A DNA stretch of 11,836 nucleotides from Chloroflexota bacterium (GCA_023484185.1 JAMDBC010000058.1:1-11836), one strand, 5' to 3'. Shown: positions 1 to 6,974, counted from the first letter of the stretch. Notes: generated from the sequence alone by a model not told the origin. Numbers and translations: made by a program.

Positions 1-26
1 GCTGCCCAATAAAGTGTCCCATCAAG
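1..26. repeat. 26-bp direct repeat, copy 1 (window edge)
   Basis: Bases 1-26 are identical to 867-892, in the same orientation. The unit is itself an imperfect tandem of two 12-mers (TGCCCAATAAAG and TGTCCCATCAAG, 9 of 12 identical). The copy begins at base 1 of the window, as happens when an assembly contig ends in a multicopy repeat. It could be the end of an insertion sequence or a small dispersed repeat. No transposase is present to decide this. Confidence 0.7.
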
Positions 27-347
27 GCTGGGCGCGTCGGCGGATTAAGTCAGGCGCTGGAAATTCACGACCTGTGCCGTAAACAAAATATTCCTGTCTG
101 GTGCGGTGGCATGTTGGAAACCGGCGTTGGCCGCGCCTCGAATCTTGCGCTGGCTTCTATGCCCGGCTTCACCTTGCCCGGCGATATTTCCGCCTCCGAT
201 CGTTATTATCAGCGTGACATCACGCATCAGCGTTTTGCCATCAATGCTGACAGCACCATCGATGTGCCGCGCGGCGCTGGCCTCGGTGTGACGATTGATG
301 AAGAAGCATTAGCATCATTTACGCTGAATCGAATTGAACTAAAGTAG
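3..347 (+). CDS. MenC-like enolase-superfamily protein, C-terminal part only
   Basis: This is the last ~107 residues of an o-succinylbenzoate synthase / N-acylamino acid racemase family enzyme. In the menaquinone pathway this family dehydrates SHCHC to o-succinylbenzoate; some members racemise N-acylamino acids. The family signature is clear: IKAGRVGG (the family usually reads NIKPGRVGG, whose Lys is a catalytic base), then HDLC, VWCGGMLETG, and PGDISASDRYY. The stop is TAG at 345-347. The N-terminal domain and the metal ligands lie outside the window. The frame stays open across the 26-bp repeat, but there it reads CPIKCPIK, unlike what I expect for the family just before IKxGRVGG. The gene may therefore be interrupted by a repeat element here. 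OSBS and racemase activities cannot be separated on this fragment. Confidence 0.85.
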   Translation, partial: CPIKCPIKAGRVGGLSQALEIHDLCRKQNIPVWCGGMLETGVGRASNLALASMPGFTLPGDISASDRYYQRDITHQRFAINADSTIDVPRGAGLGVTIDEEALASFTLNRIELK

Positions 348-384
348 TTTTGCAATGTCATTATAACCATTAGGAGTAAGAAGT

Positions 385-852
385 GTGGCTACTCTCCATT
401 TGATGGTTGGGCTTCCTTGTTCAGGGAAAACAACGTTAGCGCAAAAGCTTGAACATGAACTACCGGCGCTTCGATTGAATCTTGATGAGTGGCACATACG
501 TCTCTTTGGTCAAGATGCAGAAGAACCAGAACACGATGCTCGGCATAGCCTAATCGAGGCCATGCTCTGGAATACAGCTAGTAGAGCGCTGGAATTGGGA
601 ACGAATGTTATCCTTGATTACGGTCTTTGGGCGCGAGAAGAACGCGAAGATTATCGATTGCGTGCGAAGCAACTTGGTGCTAGTAGCGAAGTACACTATC
701 TAGATGTGCCGGAGGATGAGTTATTGAGGCGGCTTCAGAAAAGGAATTCGCGGCCTTCACAGGAAAGTTTTCTTATTTCCGAGAAAGCGATGAAGCCTTG
801 GATTGCTTTCTTCCAAAAGCCGACACCTGATGAGCTTGAGCGAAGAGAGTAA
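385..852 (+). CDS. small P-loop kinase / AAA_33-type ATP-binding protein
   Basis: A 155-residue cytosolic protein of the AAA_33 / zeta-toxin-like P-loop kinase group, which transfers phosphate from ATP to small, mostly unknown substrates. Walker A is GLPCSGKTT at residues 9-17. A substrate-site-like DEW motif follows at 34-36, a Walker-B-like strand VILDYG ends near residue 80, and a basic lid RLQKRNSR lies near 115-123. The length is normal for the group, so it looks intact. The start is GTG at 385, preceded by AGGAG at 372-376 with an 8-nt gap; no better start lies downstream. A weak -10 (TATAAC, 362-367) is possible. The gene stands alone between the menC tail and the second copy of the 26-bp repeat, so it may have arrived with that element. 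Resistance phosphotransferase and toxin kinase are both possible, but no dedicated signature supports either. Confidence 0.85.
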   Translation: MATLHLMVGLPCSGKTTLAQKLEHELPALRLNLDEWHIRLFGQDAEEPEHDARHSLIEAMLWNTASRALELGTNVILDYGLWAREEREDYRLRAKQLGASSEVHYLDVPEDELLRRLQKRNSRPSQESFLISEKAMKPWIAFFQKPTPDELERRE

Positions 853-866
853 AAGAAAATGTCAAC

Positions 867-892
867 GCTGCCCAATAAAGTGTCCCATCAAG
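867..892. repeat. 26-bp direct repeat, copy 2
   Basis: Identical to bases 1-26. After the repeat the two flanks differ, with only a short CTGGG shared one base out of register. It lies 15 bp after the kinase gene's stop, so the kinase and the menC tail are bracketed by the two copies. Confidence 0.75.
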
Positions 893-978
893 CACTGGGA
901 TAATGCACTCGGTCCTGCTTCACTCGCAATGCCATCTAAAAATTAAATAAGTTCTTCTACGTCAAAAAATTCTCCGGC

Positions 979-984
979 TATAAT
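979..984 (+). promoter_or_regulatory. -10 box of a probable leaderless promoter for the CapA gene
   Basis: A perfect TATAAT lies 8 nt before the GTG start at 993. There is no purine-rich Shine-Dalgarno sequence in between (the gap is TCGTCTCC). A start of transcription about 7 nt after the box would leave almost no 5' leader. No convincing -35 is visible about 17 bp upstream. Confidence 0.55.
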
Positions 985-992
985 TCGTCTCC

Positions 993-2798
993 GTGAAAAA
1001 AATTTTTCTACTCATCGTCGCCATCCTAACTGCTTGCGCGCCGCAGACATTTACCGCACCGACCGCATCATCGTCATCATTGTCACCGCAACCAAGAGTT
1101 GCAGCAACATCCACTTTGCTCCCAAAAGTTGGCAGTGGACTTTGGATTAGCCTGGCAGTTCCTGATCAACTTCAGACAATTGCAAAAAGTTGGGGGCTTC
1201 CACTCGCATCTGATTCATCATCGGCTTCGATAATCTTTGATGTTTCATCGTCCACCGTCCATGGTCCATCGTCTACATGGATTTATGCCCTTGTCGCGCC
1301 GTTCCCAACTGTGACGGATGGCGTGACTCTCGACGATCTAAAATCCGCGTGGCACGGTTCGCCCTCACCCCCAACCCCTCTCCCATTGGGAGAGGGGGGA
1401 AGGGGTGAGGTGCGTCCGTTATGGATGGCTGAATCCACTCTCAGTGCGTTCACCGCGCTGTGGGGCGCGCCCGCTGACGGGGTCGTGAAGACCGCGCCTG
1501 CTGATCAATTGCTCGATGAGGCCTGGAAGGATCTTCCGGCATGGGGGATCGTCCCGTTTGAGTCGCTCGATCCAAAATGGAAAGTATTGACTGTTGACGG
1601 TCAATCGCCCATTCGCAAGGATTTCGATACTACCAAATATCCGTTGCAAATCACGTTTGCTCTGCAAACATCTGTAAGGGCGACAGGCCTGTCGCCCTTA
1701 CCAGCCAATATGGATTTGCCCGCGTCCAATCGCGACGCATCCAAATTAACAACGCTCATCATGACCGGCACGACCTCATTGGTGAATGGGATCGCGTATC
1801 AAATGGAAGTCAAGGGCATTGATTACCCTGCGCAGGATATCGGCGATGAGCTTCGTCAGGCAGACATCCTGCACGTTAGTAACAAGACTTCGTTCGCTCC
1901 GAATTGCCCGCCGCCGAATCCCAGCCAGAGGTGGCCGCGTTGCAGCGATCCAAAATATATTCAATTGTTGGTTGACATTGGCGTGAAAGTGGTTGAACTG
2001 ACTGGCCCGCATATTTTGGATGATGGCGTTGGCCCGTTTTTATATACGTTGAATCTTTATAAACAAAATAATATGCAAACTTATGGCGGAGGCGCAAATC
2101 TTGCCGAGGCGCAGAAGCCGCTGTTGATCGAGAATCACGGAAACAAAATTGCTTTTATCGGTTGCAATGCCGGCGAGCCTCCTCAACCACTTGCAACAGA
2201 CTATTCTCCCGGAGCGAATCCATGTGATTACACCCAACTTGCCGCAGAGATCGGACAAGCGCGCGCGCAAGGTTATCTGCCCATCGTCACGTTTCAATAT
2301 AAGGAAGGTTATTCGCCGCAGGTCATGCCGTGGCAATCAGTTGATTTTCGCAAAGCCGCCGATGCCGGTGCGGTCATCGTCAGCGGAAGCCAGGCGCATG
2401 CGCCGCTTCAAATGGAATTTTACAAAGACACATTCATTCATTATGGATTGGGCAATTTTTTTTATGACCAGATGGGCAACCAGCCGCCCGATCCCACCAA
2501 CCCCAGCATACCGCCTCAGCCTGCCCAACGCTGGGAATTTATCGACCGCCACGTTTTTTACGATAGACATTACATCAGCACTGAATTGTTGACGGCCATG
2601 CTGGAAGATTACGCCCGTCCGCGCCCGATGACACCTGATGAACGCGCTGCTTTCCTGAGCTCATACTTCGGTTACAGCGGCTGGCTTCCATTGATTCCCA
2701 CTCCCGCGCCGGAACGAACACCGACGTTATATCCAATGCTGGAGTTCAAACCCTTGCCAACTCACACGCCGTTGCCGAGGGTCACACCAACGCCGTAG
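993..2798 (+). CDS. CapA-family lipoprotein (PGA_cap metallophosphatase-like)
   Basis: A 601-residue exported lipoprotein. The signal peptide is MKKIFLLIVAILTAC with a lipobox at ILTAC, so Cys15 would be lipidated; this supports the GTG start despite the missing ribosome-binding site. A Ser-rich linker follows. Residues ~40-245 resemble a degenerate periplasmic-binding-type domain (for example DLKSAWHG, WGIVPFESL, KVLTVDGQS). Residues ~250-570 form the CapA domain: GTTSLV, HVSNKTSF, VELTGPHILDDGVGP, GGGANLAEA, GSQAHAPLQ, HYGLGNFFYDQ, then LLTAMLEDYARPRPM. The C-terminus is Pro/Thr-rich. CapA relatives act in poly-gamma-glutamate or capsule handling at the cell surface. The canonical GDxML and NLE metal motifs are replaced, so catalysis is uncertain. 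Two palindromic repeats lie in frame at residues ~124-140 and ~228-237, both between domain blocks. Confidence 0.88.
   Translation: MKKIFLLIVAILTACAPQTFTAPTASSSSLSPQPRVAATSTLLPKVGSGLWISLAVPDQLQTIAKSWGLPLASDSSSASIIFDVSSSTVHGPSSTWIYALVAPFPTVTDGVTLDDLKSAWHGSPSPPTPLPLGEGGRGEVRPLWMAESTLSAFTALWGAPADGVVKTAPADQLLDEAWKDLPAWGIVPFESLDPKWKVLTVDGQSPIRKDFDTTKYPLQITFALQTSVRATGLSPLPANMDLPASNRDASKLTTLIMTGTTSLVNGIAYQMEVKGIDYPAQDIGDELRQADILHVSNKTSFAPNCPPPNPSQRWPRCSDPKYIQLLVDIGVKVVELTGPHILDDGVGPFLYTLNLYKQNNMQTYGGGANLAEAQKPLLIENHGNKIAFIGCNAGEPPQPLATDYSPGANPCDYTQLAAEIGQARAQGYLPIVTFQYKEGYSPQVMPWQSVDFRKAADAGAVIVSGSQAHAPLQMEFYKDTFIHYGLGNFFYDQMGNQPPDPTNPSIPPQPAQRWEFIDRHVFYDRHYISTELLTAMLEDYARPRPMTPDERAAFLSSYFGYSGWLPLIPTPAPERTPTLYPMLEFKPLPTHTPLPRVTPTP
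1362..1410. repeat. imperfect palindromic repeat inside the CapA gene
   Basis: A left arm of 23 bases (1362-1384, CCCTCACCCC then CAACCCCTCTCCC) faces a right arm at 1388-1410 (GGGAGAGG to GGGGTGAGG) across a 3-nt loop. The arms are almost complementary. It is read in frame as the low-complexity peptide SPSPPTPLPLGEGGRGEV between SAWHG and the PLWMAES strand. I know this C-rich/G-rich palindrome as a dispersed intergenic repeat type in several bacterial groups; its copy number here cannot be counted from one window. Confidence 0.75.
1674..1701. repeat. 28-bp perfect palindrome inside the CapA gene
   Basis: Two 14-base arms (GTAAGGGCGACAGG and its exact complement) meet with no loop. It is translated as VRATGLSPLP in the linker just before the CapA domain. 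It resembles the GTAGGGGCGAC-type dispersed palindromes I associate with Chloroflexi. Confidence 0.8.
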
Positions 2799-2996
2799 AT
2801 TGTATATTTCGATTTCCGTCGATTTGCCAATTGTCAACCAGCAAAGCTCATCACTTAGACTGTATTTTTGCGGGTTTTCATGGGATTGTCCTTTATTTTT
2901 TCAGGGCTTTCGCTTCGTGCGCCAAAAGCCTTGAATTTGAGCGAAAAATGCGCACAGACTTGGCGCTTTTGGCAATCTGTCTGCAGATTTCTGCTT

Positions 2997-5069
2997 TCAA
3001 GCAAAAGTCCTGTTTTTATAAATCTCGTTCGCAGCATGGATGCCTGCAATTGCAGCCGCTTCCACTCCTCCACCCATCACGCCAGAGCCAGTGACATAGA
3101 GATTCTTAATGGGGGTCTTGATGGTCAGGCGTTTCTGTCCCATAGCGGGGCCATAGATGGAGCCGTCCATTGTCCATGCATAGCGGGCGAACGTCGCAGG
3201 CGAGCCTTCCTGCCGGTAGGTGATGTGTTGCCGCAAGCCGGGGATGATCTCTTCGGTAGAGGCAATCATATTATCAGCGAATTCGTGCTTGCGCTGGTTA
3301 TAGCCTGGGGACTTGCGGTCCCATTTGGCGGATTCAGTCTGGGGCAGAAGTTTAAGCAATGTAACGGAAGCATGTCCGGCCGGGGCGAGAGTCGGGTCCA
3401 CATTTGATGGGATCATGATCCCGATGTCGTCCAACATCGTAATCGGGGCAAGGCTCGGGACGATGTCCAATCCCAAAAAGACGATGAAAGCCGAGGTCGA
3501 GGGTTTGAGCGATTCAATGTGCTGCGCGAAGTCTGTGGGGAGATGTTCGCGGCCAATCAACTCAAGGAAAGTCTTGTGTGTATCCGCATTTGAAATGACT
3601 GCCTTGGCGCGATGCGTCTGTCCGTTCTTGAGTTCGATGCCGACCGCGCGGTCATTTTCTATGAGGATGCGCTGCACGGGCGTGCAAAGATAGACCTTGC
3701 CATTGCATTTTTCGATAACATCCACGATCGCATTGGGCAAGGCCTGCGAACCGCCGATGGGATACCAGCCGCCATCGAAGTGATAGCCGAAGATAGGAGC
3801 CATGTTGCCAACGCTGAGAGATTTGGGATCATCGCTGAGATAGCCCGTGAGCGCGCACAGCAAATCTTTCACACGCGAGTCAGCGAAGAATTCATCGAGC
3901 ATTTCAATGAAGGGGCGGGACATCCACTTGTAAGCGTGCGGATGCCTTTGCGGATAACTCAGCATGTCTTCAATGTTATCGGGGTCACGCGGCGCGCCGC
4001 CAGTTTTTTCCATGTCGGAATACATCTCGCGATAAACATGCAACATCTTATCGAAGAACTTGCGGATGTTTTCGGACTCGGACGGGAATCTCTCGCCCAA
4101 CTGGTGGACGAATTCATCCGCATCGTGCGGGACCTTGAAGTGGGTCCCGCCAATGAAATATTCCTGCTGGTTGAGCTTCCACTCAATTGCATTTTCAATA
4201 TCGAGCATGCGCAGAAGACTGCGAATGCCGCCGCGCTCACCAAGTCCGCTGAAATCGTGGACTCCCGCGTCGAAAATATATTTCCATCTTTCGTTGCCCC
4301 TTCGCACGCCGCGCTCCCATGATGTGCAATAGCCGCCCGCGAGAAAATGTTGCTCAAAGACCGCGACCTTGAGTCCGCGTTTGGCGAGCAGGGCCGCGGC
4401 GGAGAGTCCGCCAACGCCTGAGCCGATCACGATGACGTCATGTTCGTTTTCATTGGATGGATGCCCGTTGAATTTCGGCGCGGGCCATTTGTACGGATCC
4501 CACTGGTCGAGACGTGCCTGAATACTTTTTCGTGAAGCATAGTTCGGAAAGCGCGACGAGAATACAATTCCCGCCACCACGCCAACATTGGGCAAAATCA
4601 CTGCGAACCATAATCCCTGCGCGGGGAAGACGAACACAGCCAGCGCGCCGAGCAAGGAATTGAAGATGAAAATCCCGCCCCAAACGCCTGTGATGATTTC
4701 GTTGATTTTGATGAAGGCTGGATCGTTCCGGTAGGATTTGTCCCAGTCTTCCTTTGCGTATTGATACGTGAATGGGTTTTTCATCGCCAGCGTGCCGAAA
4801 ACCATCAATGCCAGTACGAGGCTGTTGGTAATCGGCCCGTAGATTTTGAGAAACGATGAGCCAAGCTCTAAAGTGATAATCGCATGAATCGCGAAGTATC
4901 CCAGTGTGACGATTTCCATTGTTTTGATGTCACGCCTGACGATGTAACGCCATGCGGCTAATCCCGCCGCGGTGACCAATCCACCGAGGATGGCGATGGT
5001 CCAAAGACCAGGCCCTGAAAAACTCCAATACAGAATCCAGGGGATGAAACCGACGAATACTTGCAGCAT
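2997..5069 (-). CDS. membrane-anchored FAD-dependent oxidoreductase (CrtI / phytoene desaturase-like)
   Basis: A 690-residue two-part protein. Residues 1-~172 hold about six hydrophobic helices (near 4-20, 22-42, 52-70, 76-95, 122-143, 148-171). A linker follows, then the FAD domain, which begins at DVIVIGSGVGGLSAA with the dinucleotide motif GSGVGG at 217-222. The acidic end of the Rossmann fold is VAVFEQ. The flavin-contact segment GGYCTSW matches the phytoene desaturase / carotenoid isomerase / retinol saturase superfamily. The C-terminal flavin motif is NLYVTGSGVMGGGVEAAAIAG. The usual length of this family is about 500, so the extra length is the membrane part. The ATG at 5069 has AAGGAG at 5075-5080 with a 5-nt gap. 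The substrate is probably a lipophilic polyene or lipid, inferred from family and membrane anchoring. No carotenoid genes are adjacent. Confidence 0.85.
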   Translation of the reverse strand: MLQVFVGFIPWILYWSFSGPGLWTIAILGGLVTAAGLAAWRYIVRRDIKTMEIVTLGYFAIHAIITLELGSSFLKIYGPITNSLVLALMVFGTLAMKNPFTYQYAKEDWDKSYRNDPAFIKINEIITGVWGGIFIFNSLLGALAVFVFPAQGLWFAVILPNVGVVAGIVFSSRFPNYASRKSIQARLDQWDPYKWPAPKFNGHPSNENEHDVIVIGSGVGGLSAAALLAKRGLKVAVFEQHFLAGGYCTSWERGVRRGNERWKYIFDAGVHDFSGLGERGGIRSLLRMLDIENAIEWKLNQQEYFIGGTHFKVPHDADEFVHQLGERFPSESENIRKFFDKMLHVYREMYSDMEKTGGAPRDPDNIEDMLSYPQRHPHAYKWMSRPFIEMLDEFFADSRVKDLLCALTGYLSDDPKSLSVGNMAPIFGYHFDGGWYPIGGSQALPNAIVDVIEKCNGKVYLCTPVQRILIENDRAVGIELKNGQTHRAKAVISNADTHKTFLELIGREHLPTDFAQHIESLKPSTSAFIVFLGLDIVPSLAPITMLDDIGIMIPSNVDPTLAPAGHASVTLLKLLPQTESAKWDRKSPGYNQRKHEFADNMIASTEEIIPGLRQHITYRQEGSPATFARYAWTMDGSIYGPAMGQKRLTIKTPIKNLYVTGSGVMGGGVEAAAIAGIHAANEIYKNRTFA

Positions 5070-5090
5070 ATTGTCTCCTTTTTTTCATAG

Positions 5091-5119
5091 ACCCTAAAGG
5101 TTTCCGAAACCTTTAGGGT
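5091..5119. repeat. hairpin in the leader of the FAD oxidoreductase gene
   Basis: A perfect 13-bp inverted repeat (ACCCTAAAGGTTT, loop CCG, then its complement) lies 10 bp upstream of the minus-strand AAGGAG. It has no T-tract on either strand, so it is not a standard intrinsic terminator. It may be a dispersed palindromic element or a structured 5' leader. Confidence 0.75.
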
Positions 5120-5136
5120 TTGCGCAAGGCGCATTG

Positions 5137-5167
5137 AATATACTCGCCTTAATTCAGGCAGTTTCAA
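5137..5167 (-). promoter_or_regulatory. possible promoter of the FAD oxidoreductase gene
   Basis: On the minus strand TTGAAA (5167-5162) and TATATT (5142-5137) are separated by 19 bp, longer than the ideal 17. Transcription from here would carry the 13-bp hairpin in a leader of about 60 nt. The rest of the 5120-5327 gap shows no gene. Confidence 0.35.
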
Positions 5168-5327
5168 AAATTGGTATTTGTTTGTTGTCTTACTTGAATC
5201 TTACGAACAGTTTGTCAGTGACAGCGGCGGGAACGATACAGCCATTGTCACCATTTCTGGCACAATGCGCGTTCTTGCGCAAGCGGCAAGACCGCTGGTC
5301 GTCTGCCGCGGCTGGTGGTTGGACAGC

Positions 5328-6329
5328 CTATGTGTTGCAAATCAAGACAATTTTGCCTGTCGCGGAGCCCTTTTCAAGCAATTCGTGGGCATGGGCTGCC
5401 TCAACCAATGGCATCTGTTCTGCGATGATTGGTTTAACCTTTTTTTGCGCCAAAAGGACGAACAACTTGGATAAATCCTCACGACACCATTCTGGCGTAC
5501 TGTATTTCGACCGCGTAACGTTGTAATTCAATATTCTTTTGCCAGGAATAAGATTTAATAACGAACTCAAGATGGAACCTAACAACATTTTGAACACACC
5601 GTCTTCAATGACCGTATGTGCGCCATAAACAATTAAACGCCCACCCTTACGTAACATCCGATAGGATTGCCAGGTATGAGTTCCTCCGATTGGGTCGAAT
5701 ATAACATCAACGCCGTCACCTGTCATAGCAAAGACACGCTCCACAAAATCTTCTTTTTTGTAATCAATCGGGGCTCCGCCGAGGCTGGCTATCAATTCGT
5801 GTTTGCCACTGGATGCCGTCCCATATATTTCCAGTTTAGCCAGTTGGCCCAGCTGGAGTAGCGCAGTCCCGACACCGCCAGCCGCGCTGTGGATTAATAC
5901 GCGTTCGCCAGGTTTCACACTCGCGGCCCGATATAGCATTTGGTACGCAACCACATAGTTCATCACAAGACAAACGGCTTGGGCAGGGTCTAGGTCCGAA
6001 GGTACTTGCACAAGTTCTGAGGCAGGTAAACAAATATATTCGGCGTAACCGCCAAAAACTGTTAAAGCGGCCACCATTTGCCCAACCTTAACTGATGAAA
6101 CATCATCGCCAAGTCTTTCAACTTTGCCAACGATGTCATACCCCGGAGTGAATGGAGGACGCACTCCCGTGCCTAATCCACTACGCTTTAAGATGTCTCC
6201 CCATGCAACGCCTGCCGCAAGTATTTTTACGCGGACCTCGCCAGGCCGAGGTTCTTGAAGCTCATCCTCTACCACTTGAAGCACCTCCGGGTCTCCATAG
6301 TGGGAGATAACAATACGCTTGTATTTCAT
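5328..6329 (-). CDS. MDR-family zinc-independent NAD(P)H oxidoreductase (quinone oxidoreductase-like)
   Basis: A 333-residue medium-chain dehydrogenase/reductase. It starts MKYKRIVISHYGDPEVLQV, followed by a GroES-like fold with PFTPGYDIVGKVERLG. The cofactor motif HSAAGGVGTALLQLGQ lies near residues 147-162, and FDPIGG follows. The Cys/His zinc ligands of alcohol dehydrogenases are absent, as in quinone oxidoreductases and enoyl reductases. I chose the ATG at 6329 because AAGGAA (6338-6343) sits 8 nt upstream; the in-frame ATG at 6347 has no ribosome-binding site. The gene begins 32 bp after the padR-like gene ends, so they are probably co-transcribed. Its substrate is unknown; reduction of quinones or reactive carbonyls is the family norm. 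No terminator is evident downstream. Confidence 0.88.
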   Translation of the reverse strand: MKYKRIVISHYGDPEVLQVVEDELQEPRPGEVRVKILAAGVAWGDILKRSGLGTGVRPPFTPGYDIVGKVERLGDDVSSVKVGQMVAALTVFGGYAEYICLPASELVQVPSDLDPAQAVCLVMNYVVAYQMLYRAASVKPGERVLIHSAAGGVGTALLQLGQLAKLEIYGTASSGKHELIASLGGAPIDYKKEDFVERVFAMTGDGVDVIFDPIGGTHTWQSYRMLRKGGRLIVYGAHTVIEDGVFKMLLGSILSSLLNLIPGKRILNYNVTRSKYSTPEWCREDLSKLFVLLAQKKVKPIIAEQMPLVEAAHAHELLEKGSATGKIVLICNT

Positions 6330-6361
6330 AAGAAAGGTTCCTTCCATTAACGGTGGACCGC

Positions 6362-6931
6362 CTAACTTTGCGGCATTGTCAACGGCGGCAGGTTACGGAC
6401 CGTCTTTAATGTCTTTTCGTGCCAGGCCAGTTCGAACTCGTAATAATCAATGCCGTAATCGAGCGTGATCTGCCAGAGTTGGCGTGCTCGCTCGATGCCA
6501 ACCTGTTTTGCGTTTTCATCAATCGCCGCCTGTGCCACATTGCGAAGGATTTTCAATCGCTCGCGAATTTCCTTCATGCGGGTTTCAAACAGCGCGGCAA
6601 TCTCCTCGTTTGAACTGAAATGCGAGAAGAAAATCTGGATGAGAGCCGCCTCACGGACAGGTTCCAGCGGCAGGGGAGTGACCAGCCAGCGGCGCAGTTC
6701 GCCTCTTCCCTCGACTGTAATCTGGTACTCCTTCCGATTTGGTTTCCCCTCCTGCGGAATCACCTTCGCCTCTGCCCAGCCTTTCTTCTCCAATCCATCC
6801 AACGACTTGTAAATGTGACTCTGTGTAGCTGACCAGAAGTGCGCCACAGACTGGTCGAAGAATTTTTTCAGATCGTAGCCAGACATGGGTTGGTATTCGA
6901 GAAAAGCGAGAATGGCATGTTCGAGCGGCAT
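6362..6931 (-). CDS. PadR-family transcriptional regulator
   Basis: A 189-residue DNA-binding regulator. The N-terminal winged helix (~1-85) contains MPLEHAILAFLEYQPMSGYDLKKFF and the recognition region FWSATQSHIYKSLDGLEKKGW, followed by the wing GKPNRKEYQITVEGRGEL. A long helical C-terminal domain (~95-185, Vir_act_alpha_C type) would mediate dimerisation. The ATG at 6931 is preferred: AAGGAAG (6936-6942) lies 4 nt upstream, whereas the TTG at 6946 would fall on that ribosome-binding site. It is first in a unit with the MDR oxidoreductase and faces the SRPBCC operon. PadR proteins usually repress their own and a neighbouring divergent gene in response to aromatic or lipophilic ligands. That role is inferred here. 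Confidence 0.92.
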   Translation of the reverse strand: MPLEHAILAFLEYQPMSGYDLKKFFDQSVAHFWSATQSHIYKSLDGLEKKGWAEAKVIPQEGKPNRKEYQITVEGRGELRRWLVTPLPLEPVREAALIQIFFSHFSSNEEIAALFETRMKEIRERLKILRNVAQAAIDENAKQVGIERARQLWQITLDYGIDYYEFELAWHEKTLKTVRNLPPLTMPQS

Positions 6932-6949
6932 AATACTTCCTTTCAAGCA

Positions 6950-6974
6950 ATATTACTATATAGATATATTACTA
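6950..6974. promoter_or_regulatory. AT-rich repeat/dyad over the padR promoter, probable operator
   Basis: ATATTACTA occurs twice as a direct repeat (6950-6958 and 6966-6974, period 16), with the palindrome CTATATAG (6956-6963) between. The second copy covers the -10 box of the minus-strand promoter. This fits an autoregulatory PadR site but is not proof. Confidence 0.45.

Noticed and set aside
385..892. The P-loop kinase as a toxin-antitoxin module (zeta-toxin-like)
   Set aside because: No small antitoxin gene precedes or overlaps it, and AAA_33 kinases are common as solitary genes.
1..892. A complete insertion sequence bounded by the 26-bp repeats
   Set aside because: The repeats are direct, not inverted, and no transposase or fragment of one lies between them.
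2799..2996. A possible terminator between the CapA and FAD genes (GCCAAAAGC / GCTTTTGGC, 2921-2929 and 2965-2973)
   Set aside because: The stem is 9 bp with a 35-nt loop, and no T-tract follows on either strand. It is too weak to call.
2868..3407. A 179-codon plus-strand open frame over the 3' end of the FAD oxidoreductase gene
   Set aside because: It is antisense to a protein with clear family motifs, has no ribosome-binding site and reads as compositionally odd sequence. It is a shadow frame.
3612..4322. A 236-codon plus-strand open frame inside the FAD oxidoreductase gene
   Set aside because: It is fully antisense to the conserved FAD domain. Long antisense frames are expected in GC-rich coding DNA.
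5270..5300. A short AGCGG/CCGCT stem downstream of the MDR oxidoreductase gene as a terminator
   Set aside because: Only five base pairs and no T-run. Such stems arise by chance.
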